Positions 1 to 5,195 of a stretch of DNA of 5,195 nt are shown piece by piece. The DNA is from Eubacterium sp. (GTDB taxonomy: Bacteria > Bacillota > Clostridia > Lachnospirales > Lachnospiraceae), in assembly GCA_003520145.1 (NCBI GenBank), contig DOVJ01000016.1, forward strand, positions 1 through 5,195. The letters are read 5' to 3'. The notes below the pieces were generated by a model, which was not told the origin of the DNA, ran no database searches, and worked only from the letters and a program-made list of their open reading frames with translations. How positions within the stretch are numbered: the first letter of the stretch is position 1; each line of letters starts with the position of its first letter. A program made the translations under genes and the position numbers.

Positions 1-49
1 GTGATAGTTTTTTACAGCCTTTCATGTCGGCTAACATCATAACAATAAT

Positions 50-89
50 AAAAAACAGTAACCACGTACACTCACATGATTACTGTTTT
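50..89 (-). terminator. Rho-independent terminator of the rpsF-ssb-rpsR operon
   Basis: A perfect 10-bp inverted repeat (AAAACAGTAA at 52-61, TTACTGTTTT at 80-89) lies just past the rpsR stop codon. In the minus-strand RNA the stem extends inward to 16 pairs because 62/79 and 65/76 become G-U wobbles, leaving a 6-nt loop at 68-73. In the plus-strand RNA these positions are C-A mismatches. The 3' arm runs into a T6 tract (complement of 50-55) followed by more T-rich sequence. The structure therefore favours termination of leftward transcription, as expected for this operon. Confidence 0.87.
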
Positions 90-106
90 ATATCTAAAAG
101 CTAATA

Positions 107-373
107 TTAATCTACTGTATATGGCATCAAAGCGATATGTCTTGCACGCTTTACAGCAACAGTGATTGCTCTCTGATGCTTTGCACAGTTGCCTGTAACT
201 CTTCTTGGAAGGATCTTTCCTCTCTCAGAAACATACTTCTTAAGAGTAGCTACATCTGTATAATCGATACGAGCATCTGCTGTACCACAGAAAGCACATA
301 CTTTCTTTCTTCTGTGTACAGGTCTCTTTCTCATACCTTCAGCCTTGTCTGACTTAACATTTGCACTTGGCAT
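107..373 (-). CDS. rpsR: 30S ribosomal protein S18 (zinc-ligand, C+ form)
   Basis: An 88-residue protein that binds 16S rRNA in the platform of the small subunit as a heterodimer with S6. The family core is plain: KVCAFCG near residues 24-30, the IDYTDV segment at 36-41, and SERGKILPRRVTGNCAKHQR at 49-68, followed by a basic helix. Four potential zinc ligands are kept (C26, C29, C63, H66). This is the C+ version, unlike the C- version in Bacillus subtilis, where these ligands are lost. The ATG start is supported by AGGAGG at 381-386 with 7-nt spacing. It is the last gene of the operon, 29 nt after ssb and 18 nt before the terminator stem begins. The length is normal for the family. Co-transcription with its partner S6 is the conserved bacterial arrangement. 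Confidence 0.97.
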   Translation of the reverse strand: MPSANVKSDKAEGMRKRPVHRRKKVCAFCGTADARIDYTDVATLKKYVSERGKILPRRVTGNCAKHQRAITVAVKRARHIALMPYTVD

Positions 374-402
374 AATTGTTCCTCCTGATATAATCTCATA
401 CT

Positions 403-837
403 TTAGTTAAATGGCATACCTTCATCTTCTACGCTGTCATCGATATTCATAAAACCTTCAACAGCATTAGCAGGATTTGGTCTGCCGGCAGCCTCAGCAC
501 CTGAAGCTGAAGATGACTTGCTCTCTGCGAATTCAACTTCTTCAACAACTACATCCGTTGTATATACCTTAGTTCCATCCTGCTTAGTATAGCTTCCTGT
601 CTGGATTCTTCCGGTAACCACAAACTTAGTGCCCTGATGACCATAGCCTTCGATGAATTCAGCAGTCTTACCAAAAGCTACACAGCTGATAAAATCAGCA
701 GTCTGGCCATCGTTATTCTTCTGAAATCTTCTGTCAACAGCAATAGTGAATCTTGCTATCTTGCTTGCGCTGTCATTCTGAGACACTCTTATATCCGGAT
801 TACGTGTTAATCTTCCCATAAGTATTACTTTATTCAT
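403..837 (-). CDS. ssb: Single-stranded DNA-binding protein SSB
   Basis: A 144-residue cytoplasmic protein that coats single-stranded DNA during replication, recombination and repair and recruits partner proteins through its tail. Residues 1-105 form the OB fold: MNKVILMGRLTRNPDIR at the N-terminus, ARFTIAVDRRF at 28-38, DFISCVAFGKTAEF at 48-61, and GTKFVVTGRIQTGSY at 69-83. The position equivalent to the DNA-stacking Trp54 of E. coli appears to be Phe49. A short Ser/Ala/Gly/Pro/Asn linker (about 107-128) leads to an acidic tip, DDSVEDEGMPFN. The usual tip ends in Pro-Phe, whereas here one Asn follows it. The start is supported by AAGGAG at 846-851 with 8-nt spacing. Its position between rpsF and rpsR is the standard Firmicutes location of the essential ssb copy. 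Confidence 0.97.
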   Translation of the reverse strand: MNKVILMGRLTRNPDIRVSQNDSASKIARFTIAVDRRFQKNNDGQTADFISCVAFGKTAEFIEGYGHQGTKFVVTGRIQTGSYTKQDGTKVYTTDVVVEEVEFAESKSSSASGAEAAGRPNPANAVEGFMNIDDSVEDEGMPFN

Positions 838-876
838 CTTATCATCTCCTTACTTGTAGAGTGCTGCTGATTACTT

Positions 877-1167
877 TTACTCTTCTACGCTGACGCAAAG
901 GAATCTGAGGAGTTCATCCTTCATGATTCTGAGAGTGCTCTCGATCTGAGCTGGAGCATCTGCATTTGCCTCAAAACGAACAAAATAGTAAAAGCCCTCG
1001 TTCTGCTTCTGAATCTCATAAGCAAGCTTCTTAACACCAGCTTCCTTAACTTCAGAAACAACGCCGCCAAAACGTGTTACAAGACTCTTAACCTTCTCAA
1101 GAGTTGCAGTTCTGGCTTCTTCTTCAACCTTAGCACCTACAACGATTGCTAACTCATACTTGTTCAT
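877..1167 (-). CDS. rpsF: 30S ribosomal protein S6
   Basis: A 96-residue protein of the small-subunit platform that dimerises with S18 on 16S rRNA. It begins MNKYELAIVV, typical of S6, and carries the family block KKLAYEIQKQNEGFYYFVRF at 46-65, then a helical stretch (IESTLRIMKDELLRFLCV) and an acidic C-terminus. The open frame continues 31 codons upstream to 1260, but the ATG at 1167 is chosen for three reasons. AAGGAGGT lies at 1178-1185 with 10-nt spacing. Homology starts at MNKYE. The upstream extension is non-homologous and runs through the predicted promoter. It is the first gene of the rpsF-ssb-rpsR operon, with 39 nt separating it from ssb. B. subtilis S6 has nearly the same length. 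Confidence 0.97.
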   Translation of the reverse strand: MNKYELAIVVGAKVEEEARTATLEKVKSLVTRFGGVVSEVKEAGVKKLAYEIQKQNEGFYYFVRFEANADAPAQIESTLRIMKDELLRFLCVSVEE

Positions 1168-1177
1168 TGTTCTTTGT

Positions 1178-1185
1178 ACCTCCTT
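1178..1185 (-). promoter_or_regulatory. rpsF ribosome binding site (fixes the start)
   Basis: AAGGAGGT in the minus-strand sense is a near-complete complement of the 16S rRNA 3' end. It lies 10 nt upstream of the ATG at 1167 and rules out the longer in-frame start at 1260. The AAGGAG portion is complementary to a CTCCTT segment earlier in the same leader (1213-1218), so its accessibility may depend on leader folding. Confidence 0.85.
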
Positions 1186-1198
1186 TTGGTCTTTATGG

Positions 1199-1218
1199 CC
1201 CCTTCCCTTGTGAAGGAG
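1199..1218 (-). promoter_or_regulatory. Hairpin in the rpsF leader, possible control element
   Basis: In the minus-strand RNA, CUCCUUC (1218-1212) can pair with GAAGGGG (1205-1199) across a 6-nt loop, giving seven pairs with one U-G wobble. The same CUCCUU could pair instead with AAGGAG of the rpsF Shine-Dalgarno sequence. Many bacterial rpsF leaders bind the S6:S18 complex to repress their own operon, so a regulatory structure is expected in this place. I could not match the known S6:S18-binding consensus by eye. The assignment rests on complementarity alone and is tentative. Confidence 0.35.
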
Positions 1219-1250
1219 CAAGGATATTAGATAATATATCACAATAAGAT

Positions 1251-1279
1251 ATGTTACCATATGGCTGATAAAAAATCAA
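1251..1279 (-). promoter_or_regulatory. Sigma-A-type promoter of the rpsF operon (extended -10)
   Basis: Read on the minus strand, TTGATT (1279-1274) is separated by exactly 17 nt from TAACAT (1256-1251), which is preceded by TGG (1259-1257), giving an extended -10 TGnTAnnnT. A start site near 1244 would give a leader of about 75 nt before rpsF. An A/T-rich run lies upstream (about 1280-1312), as in UP elements of strong ribosomal promoters. The A+T-rich DNA just downstream offers weaker -10 alternatives (TATTAT-like), but none has an equally good -35 partner. Confidence 0.6.
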
Positions 1280-1296
1280 GAGAAATTTTTTTGTTT

Positions 1297-1923
1297 TTAG
1301 TTGAATTTTTTATAAGTCAGATTTTTCCACACACCAACCACATAAAACAAACATCCGGCAACTAATATCGGTATATATCTGCTTTTTAACTGTGCAAAAT
1401 CAACTGGTTGTGCCACAATATAATTATAGATTCCACCATTCGACATATTGAACAAACAAAATGATATATATACAACAATACTTATGGTAGACACAAGAAT
1501 ATTAGCAGTCTGATAAGAAAAAAAGTAATAAAAGCCTATGAGCGCAAAGCATACAATCGCAACTCGGATATATTCATACCAAACATGTTCAATCACAAAA
1601 AGCTCATTCGCTATTATGAATAAAGGAACCATAACTATCATATGCACTATACACGGAATAATAAATCTTTCTATCTTGACACGTCTGTATGTATACATAA
1701 GTTCACATCCATCACCAGATATCAACTCGCCACCGCTTAAGAATGGCCATACAATACTTATCGCCGGAATCAATAACTGAAGCCATATAACAACAGTTTT
1801 ATAGCCTTCGATACCCTCAACCTTATAAGCATATATCATCAACCACGGTATTATAACCCATAATAATACAAAAGGAATCACATAATATATGGTCAGCTCT
1901 CTTAAGCATTTCTTAAAGTACAT
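1297..1923 (-). CDS. Small ABC-2-type transporter permease subunit
   Basis: A 208-residue integral membrane protein with about six hydrophobic segments (roughly 11-31, 43-63, 85-105, 119-136, 140-158, 184-200), the size and topology of a single-domain ABC-2 permease. Between segments 2 and 3 lies a polar stretch (GGELISGDGCELMYTYRRVK, 64-83). It resembles the coupling region of ABC-2 permeases, where a glutamate-containing segment contacts the ATPase. This is a resemblance by eye, with no motif strong enough to name a subfamily. The ATG overlaps the end of the ATPase gene by 22 nt, and a GAGAGGGG ribosome binding site at 1930-1937 (6-nt spacing) lies inside that gene, so translation is probably coupled. 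It is the last gene of the exporter cluster. The DNA is visibly more A+T-rich than the ribosomal genes next door. The substrate is unknown. Confidence 0.75.
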   Translation of the reverse strand: MYFKKCLRELTIYYVIPFVLLWVIIPWLMIYAYKVEGIEGYKTVVIWLQLLIPAISIVWPFLSGGELISGDGCELMYTYRRVKIERFIIPCIVHMIVMVPLFIIANELFVIEHVWYEYIRVAIVCFALIGFYYFFSYQTANILVSTISIVVYISFCLFNMSNGGIYNYIVAQPVDFAQLKSRYIPILVAGCLFYVVGVWKNLTYKKFN

Positions 1924-2627
1924 ATATATCCCCTCTCAAGAAGACTTCCGCTCGTCTCAGTAAAATCCTCACCTCTTTTTTCAAGTTCAGCACAACTGCC
2001 CATAAAAAGCACTCGTCCCGCATTGAATACGATGACATGATCACTCGTATCCTCGATATCAGATACTATATGAGTAGATATGATAATCATTCTGTCCTTT
2101 CCGATTTCCTTGATAAGATCTCTAAATCGAAGTCTCTCCTCTGGATCTAGCCCTGCGGTCGGTTCATCGAATATAAGAAGTTTCGGATTTCCAAGAAGTG
2201 CGTTAGCTATGCCAAGTCTCCTCACCATACCACCAGAAAGTGTCCTTATCTTGCTATTCTTCTTATGACTCAGATTTACAGTCTCAAGCGCCTTAATAAC
2301 ATCAGCAGAAGCACTGCTCTCCTTATCATTCTTAGACGCTGCCATAAACATGAGCATATCATAGACCATCATATCCTTATACAATCCAAAATTCTGAGGA
2401 AGATATCCGAGATTTTTATAATAGCTTTTTGTGCCGACAAGCTCACCATCACACATTACCGTTCCATTCTTCACCGGATATACGCCAGTTATCGACCTTA
2501 TAAGTGTTGTTTTACCAGCTCCGTTCGGGCCCAATAGCCCATATACCCCCTTGTTAAGATTCATACTAAGATTATCTATTATCAAGCTTTTTCCGAGTTT
2601 TACGGACAAATCCTTAATTTCTAACAT
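1902..2627 (-). CDS. ABC transporter ATP-binding protein (ABC-2/CcmA-like class)
   Basis: A cytoplasmic ATPase of about 241 residues that would power the membrane proteins encoded around it. From the ATG at 2627 all motifs are present: Walker A GPNGAGKT at 33-40, Q-loop Gln78 in GYLPQNFGLY, signature LSGGM at 130-134, Walker B LLIFDE at 150-155 with catalytic Glu155, D-loop GLDP at 159-162, and switch His186 in STHIVSD. The LPQNFGLYKDM context is typical of ATPases paired with ABC-2 exporters rather than MacB-type ones. The frame also has a TTG at 2633, but AAGGGAGG at 2637-2644 lies 9 nt from the ATG and only 3 nt from the TTG, so the ATG is preferred. The start overlaps the upstream gene by 14 nt and the stop overlaps the downstream permease by 22 nt. 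Nothing suggests inactivation. Confidence 0.95.
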   Translation of the reverse strand: MLEIKDLSVKLGKSLIIDNLSMNLNKGVYGLLGPNGAGKTTLIRSITGVYPVKNGTVMCDGELVGTKSYYKNLGYLPQNFGLYKDMMVYDMLMFMAASKNDKESSASADVIKALETVNLSHKKNSKIRTLSGGMVRRLGIANALLGNPKLLIFDEPTAGLDPEERLRFRDLIKEIGKDRMIIISTHIVSDIEDTSDHVIVFNAGRVLFMGSCAELEKRGEDFTETSGSLLERGYICTLRNA

Positions 2628-4278
2628 TCTCAAGTTCCTCCCTTATCTTATTCCCTATCATATCAACTCTCGATCCGACTATTATGATATGATCATCTGT
2701 CACACAATTGTTTTCAAAAGTGCCAAAAAGGCCTTCATATTCAAGATAATAGACTGTCCTTTTATTAAGACCACGGTTATATTCGGCTTCCAAAGTATTT
2801 AACATATCCGCAAGTTTCTCAAGATATTCTTCCGTATAATACTTTGGCATAGTAGGATACTTAGTAAGAACAAACCTTATGCCCTTAATTGTACGCTCAT
2901 ATGTATCGCCATGCATGAAGAACAAACTACGTGCTTTTCCCTCGTAACAGCCATCTCCCTTAGATTCAAGATTAGTATACAGTTGCTTATCATAATTCAT
3001 GGAAACCCTATACAGCGATTCAAAATCATTGAATACTCCGCCTGTTGTCGACTCTATATATAGATCCATAAGCGCTTCTGTATCCTTCACTCCAGCCACA
3101 GGATAATACGTAAATCCATCTGGAAGATACATATAATTGCCACTGCACACATAGTGAATAATCGGTCCACTGTAAGACATACTTATAGTTGAAGCCTTAC
3201 CCGTACAAACTTTGATATAATCACCGTTCTGCTCATAATCAACCACCTTGCCATCCGCAGTCACCTTATCAACCCTAAGAAAACTGTTAAGTGTAAATGT
3301 ATAGAAATCCTTATCACTCTCACCAACCTTCATATCACAACGAGCTTTTAATATTCTACCAAACTTAAGATCAAGATTGTATTCCTCCACAACAAACTTC
3401 GAATCCTCAACCTCTGTTTCTTTCTGTTTGTGCTTAATGATTGCAAAATAACTTCTCTGAGACTCATCCATATAATTAGAATGTGGCAACACATAATAGA
3501 CAATTCCCACTATCCCGCACACAAGAAGAATTCCACATGTCAAAAAACGCCATATTTTCTTGTCAATCCTCCATGCATAAAAGACCGCCACTAGTGCAAT
3601 AAGTGACAATATTCTTATCCACATAGGTGCAAATGTTATGTCAAGCACAAATCCCGATACCCAGAATATATTGTTTGAAGTTATGTCAAAAATAGACAAA
3701 CCTCTTATCACACTAATATTCTCCATATCCCGAACTATCGAATATACAGATGGACCTATCAGATAGAGAATGATTACAAACCCCGTTATAAGTACAGCTT
3801 TCTTCTTAAAGCTTCCTATTACACCACCGAGCAATATAGCTAAATATCCTGGCAGCAGATATGACAGAATAACCCTCTTTATGATATACCATATTACTTG
3901 AAAATCAAATCCATCCATATTATTAAATTTAACTATTATCATCAAAGCATATGATGCCGTTACGATCATATACATGACCAACAGCATCCATATATGATCA
4001 TATTCCCTGCTCTTTTGTACCTTGATGATCTCACTTGTCTTGAATAGGTACTTTTTATATGTAACATATGCACTAAGTATGAGCATAGCTGCAACAGAAA
4101 AGTAACTCGCTTCTGTTGCAGTCCTAAGATTCTGGATAATTTCACATCGCTTTATCATAACATACATAGGCCATATAAGAAGACCTATGCATATAATATC
4201 TATATATATATTATCTAATATATTCTTAAGAGAATACTTGATTCTGAACATCTTCCTCATCTTCTCCTTCTGATTCAT
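2614..4278 (-). CDS. ABC-2-like membrane protein with extracellular, truncated M1-aminopeptidase-like domain
   Basis: A 554-residue protein in two parts. Residues 1-265 carry about seven hydrophobic segments (roughly 24-42, 57-76, 95-117, 128-152, 160-181, 219-235, 244-264), as in an ABC-2 permease. Positive charges before the last segment (WRIDKKIWRF) place residues 270-554 outside the cell. That part looks like the front half of an M1 aminopeptidase: YNLDLKFG at 300-307, FTLNSFLRVDKVTADGKVV at 328-346, ISMSYSGPI at 365-373, YLPDGFTYYPVAG at 384-396. A GAMEN-like GTFEN occurs at 519-523, yet the protein stops at 554 with no HExxH, so peptidase activity is not expected. ABC permease/M1 fusions are a known architecture, but the match here is by eye. 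The start is uncertain. The ATG at 4278 has GAGG at 4285-4288 (6-nt spacing); the ATG at 4251 has the stronger AAGGAG at 4264-4269, but 12 nt away. It overlaps the upstream gene by 53 nt and the ATPase gene by 14 nt. Confidence 0.7.
   Translation of the reverse strand: MNQKEKMRKMFRIKYSLKNILDNIYIDIICIGLLIWPMYVMIKRCEIIQNLRTATEASYFSVAAMLILSAYVTYKKYLFKTSEIIKVQKSREYDHIWMLLVMYMIVTASYALMIIVKFNNMDGFDFQVIWYIIKRVILSYLLPGYLAILLGGVIGSFKKKAVLITGFVIILYLIGPSVYSIVRDMENISVIRGLSIFDITSNNIFWVSGFVLDITFAPMWIRILSLIALVAVFYAWRIDKKIWRFLTCGILLVCGIVGIVYYVLPHSNYMDESQRSYFAIIKHKQKETEVEDSKFVVEEYNLDLKFGRILKARCDMKVGESDKDFYTFTLNSFLRVDKVTADGKVVDYEQNGDYIKVCTGKASTISMSYSGPIIHYVCSGNYMYLPDGFTYYPVAGVKDTEALMDLYIESTTGGVFNDFESLYRVSMNYDKQLYTNLESKGDGCYEGKARSLFFMHGDTYERTIKGIRFVLTKYPTMPKYYTEEYLEKLADMLNTLEAEYNRGLNKRTVYYLEYEGLFGTFENNCVTDDHIIIVGSRVDMIGNKIREELENVRN
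2637..2644 (-). promoter_or_regulatory. Ribosome binding site that fixes the ATPase start
   Basis: AAGGGAGG in the minus-strand sense lies inside the 3' end of the 554-aa protein gene. Spacing is 9 nt to the ATG at 2627 and 3 nt to the in-frame TTG at 2633. The ATG is therefore the likely initiation codon, giving an ATPase that begins MLEIKDLS. Confidence 0.75.
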
Positions 4279-5195
4279 CTTCTACCTCAGGCTTTTTCCT
4301 GCCATACAACATATAGAACAATACGCAAATCACAACTGTACCAATTAATACACATCTGTATATACTGCTATTCCACTCAAAAAGCCAGTAATTTACACAT
4401 AAAAAGGCAATAAGCATACTGATACATATATTGCGAAGAAGAGCTAATGGTTTACCATCATTCTTCAACTCCTTGATATTATAATACAAAGAGCACATAT
4501 ATATGATTACCGCAATTACAGTAAGACCGATCACAATAATACGATTTAACATATTATCGTATTCCCGAACAATCTCCAGGGACTTAACATTCATAACAGT
4601 CTGCGGATTCGAAAAATCCTCAAAATCCTCATGCAAATCTGCACGCTTTTCAAAATTAAAATCCTTATAATCAAACAGCAAAAGATAATATCCCGATTCC
4701 GCATTCCATTCAGCTTTTGTACTCCTTGGATTTACCAGCACACTTTGGTTGTAATTCATACAATCCGCTATATCATACCAGTTTTCTAAATCAAGAAAAC
4801 TTGAAGTTACAGGATATCTAAGTTTCCCGACAACCTTATACGATGTGCTGTCTATATCTATAGTGTCGCCAACCTTCAACTTTCCACCATAGATAACAAC
4901 CTCATCTGAATCCCCCTCATACATACGCCCTTCTATGATTTCATAGTCTATGCCTTCAGACACATACACACTGTAATCATATTCTCTGACATATCTTTGA
5001 CTACCACACGGAACAATATATGAATATTCTTCACCCACATAAGTCCTGATATAATTATGAAACGCTTCTCTGAACCTCTTATTGTAAGTACTCCTTGGTT
5101 CAGAATCGATAAGCGAACGATACACATTATTACCAATATCACAACTTCCCACATACGTATCATCAGATACACTCAACTGTTTTAAAAAACCTGTC
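4226..5195 (-). CDS. FtsX/MacB-like ABC transporter permease, C-terminal part (cut by window edge)
   Basis: The frame is open through the right edge, so the N-terminus is missing. A TTG at 5176 lies in frame but has no ribosome binding site and is read here as an internal leucine. Numbering from that codon, residues 1 to about 205 are hydrophilic. They include a block like the MacB periplasmic-core fold, with GIDYEIIEGRMYEGDSDEVV at 75-94 followed directly by a KVGDTIDID...YKVVG pattern (101-117). Three membrane segments follow (about 211-231, 247-267, 273-291). Between the first two lies a basic cytoplasmic loop (NIKELKNDGKPLALLR, 233-248), placed like the R-E-x-G-x-L-R-A-x-G loop of FtsX permeases. 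This fits FtsX topology with its first membrane segment lying outside the window. The C-terminus is a very acidic cytoplasmic tail (residues 297-310). It is the most upstream visible gene of the exporter cluster and overlaps the next gene by 53 nt. The family call is by pattern only. Confidence 0.6.
   Translation of the reverse strand, partial: TGFLKQLSVSDDTYVGSCDIGNNVYRSLIDSEPRSTYNKRFREAFHNYIRTYVGEEYSYIVPCGSQRYVREYDYSVYVSEGIDYEIIEGRMYEGDSDEVVIYGGKLKVGDTIDIDSTSYKVVGKLRYPVTSSFLDLENWYDIADCMNYNQSVLVNPRSTKAEWNAESGYYLLLFDYKDFNFEKRADLHEDFEDFSNPQTVMNVKSLEIVREYDNMLNRIIVIGLTVIAVIIYMCSLYYNIKELKNDGKPLALLRNICISMLIAFLCVNYWLFEWNSSIYRCVLIGTVVICVLFYMLYGRKKPEVEDESEGEDEEDVQNQVFS

Noticed and set aside
1..40. 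Possible minus-strand start (tandem ATGs at 35-40) running off the left edge
   Set aside because: Thirteen open codons follow, but there is no ribosome binding site in the T-rich terminator tail just upstream and too little sequence to judge.
137..352. Plus-strand open frame antisense to rpsR, and similar ones at 1538-1780, 2080-2268, 2265-2537 and 2431-2802
   Set aside because: All lie opposite well-supported minus-strand genes, show no recognisable domains, and have compositions expected of reverse-complement reading.
1223..1240. A+T-rich near-palindrome GATATTAGATAATATATC as an operator
   Set aside because: Only 5-bp arms match and the region is A/T-rich, so such symmetry is expected by chance.
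1168..1260. 31-codon N-terminal extension of S6 from an ATG at 1260
   Set aside because: The extension is hydrophobic then basic, lacks S6 similarity and runs through the predicted transcription start region. The strong Shine-Dalgarno at 1178-1185 serves the ATG at 1167.
4226..4278. Programmed frameshift fusing the FtsX-like and 554-aa proteins
   Set aside because: Joining the frames would need a +1 shift, and I see no clear slippery site. The overlap contains ATGs with Shine-Dalgarno sequences, so reinitiation is simpler.
2614..4278. Active M1 aminopeptidase
   Set aside because: No HExxH occurs anywhere in the 554 residues, and the histidines present (such as H375, H456 and H530) lack the motif context.
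4948..5172. Second minus-strand open frame inside the FtsX-like gene
   Set aside because: It lies in another frame of a convincing coding region, has no family features, and is best explained as an out-of-frame shadow.
5174..5176. TTG at 5176 as the true start of the FtsX-like protein
   Set aside because: The frame stays open to the window edge, no ribosome binding site precedes it, and FtsX-type permeases need an N-terminal membrane segment that would lie further upstream.
1..5195. CRISPR arrays, tRNA or rRNA genes, insertion sequences, attachment sites
   Set aside because: No regularly spaced direct repeats, tRNA-like clover sequences, transposase-like proteins or terminal inverted repeats were seen. 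Nearly all the sequence is accounted for by the seven genes.

Overview
All recognisable genes lie on the minus strand, so the window reads from its right edge to its left. The essential-gene block rpsF-ssb-rpsR (ribosomal protein S6, single-stranded DNA-binding protein, ribosomal protein S18) sits in the classic Firmicutes order. The strong AAGGAGG-type ribosome binding sites, A+T-rich DNA and zinc-ligand form of S18 suggest an anaerobic Clostridia member. Lachnospiraceae (Butyrivibrio/Roseburia-like) is my best guess, by inference rather than by a database match.

Right part (5195 down to 1297): a tightly overlapping four-gene cluster that looks like one ABC exporter operon. It encodes (1) the C-terminal part of an FtsX/MacB-like permease, with its N-terminus beyond the window edge; (2) a 554-aa protein with about seven membrane segments followed by a roughly 285-residue extracellular domain resembling the front half of an M1-type aminopeptidase, ending before any zinc-binding HExxH; (3) a complete ABC ATPase of the ABC-2/CcmA-like class; (4) a 208-aa six-segment membrane protein typical of a small ABC-2 permease. 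Consecutive genes overlap by 53, 14 and 22 bases, which implies translational coupling and one assembled complex. The substrate cannot be read from the sequence.

Middle (1296 to 1168): a 129-bp gap with no convincing terminator for the exporter operon. It holds a good sigma-A-type promoter with an extended -10 and a leader of about 75 nt. The leader contains a hairpin whose 5' arm could instead pair with the rpsF Shine-Dalgarno sequence.

Left part (1167 to 50): rpsF, ssb and rpsR with 39- and 29-nt spacers, then a rho-independent terminator whose G-U wobble pairs make it a better hairpin in the minus-strand transcript. Bases 1-49 hold nothing I can assign.

The most interesting object is the 554-aa protein: an ABC-2-like membrane domain joined to what looks like a non-catalytic, truncated M1 peptidase fold, encoded beside a MacB-like permease. 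This suggests an exporter with two different extracellular domains but a single ATPase in view.
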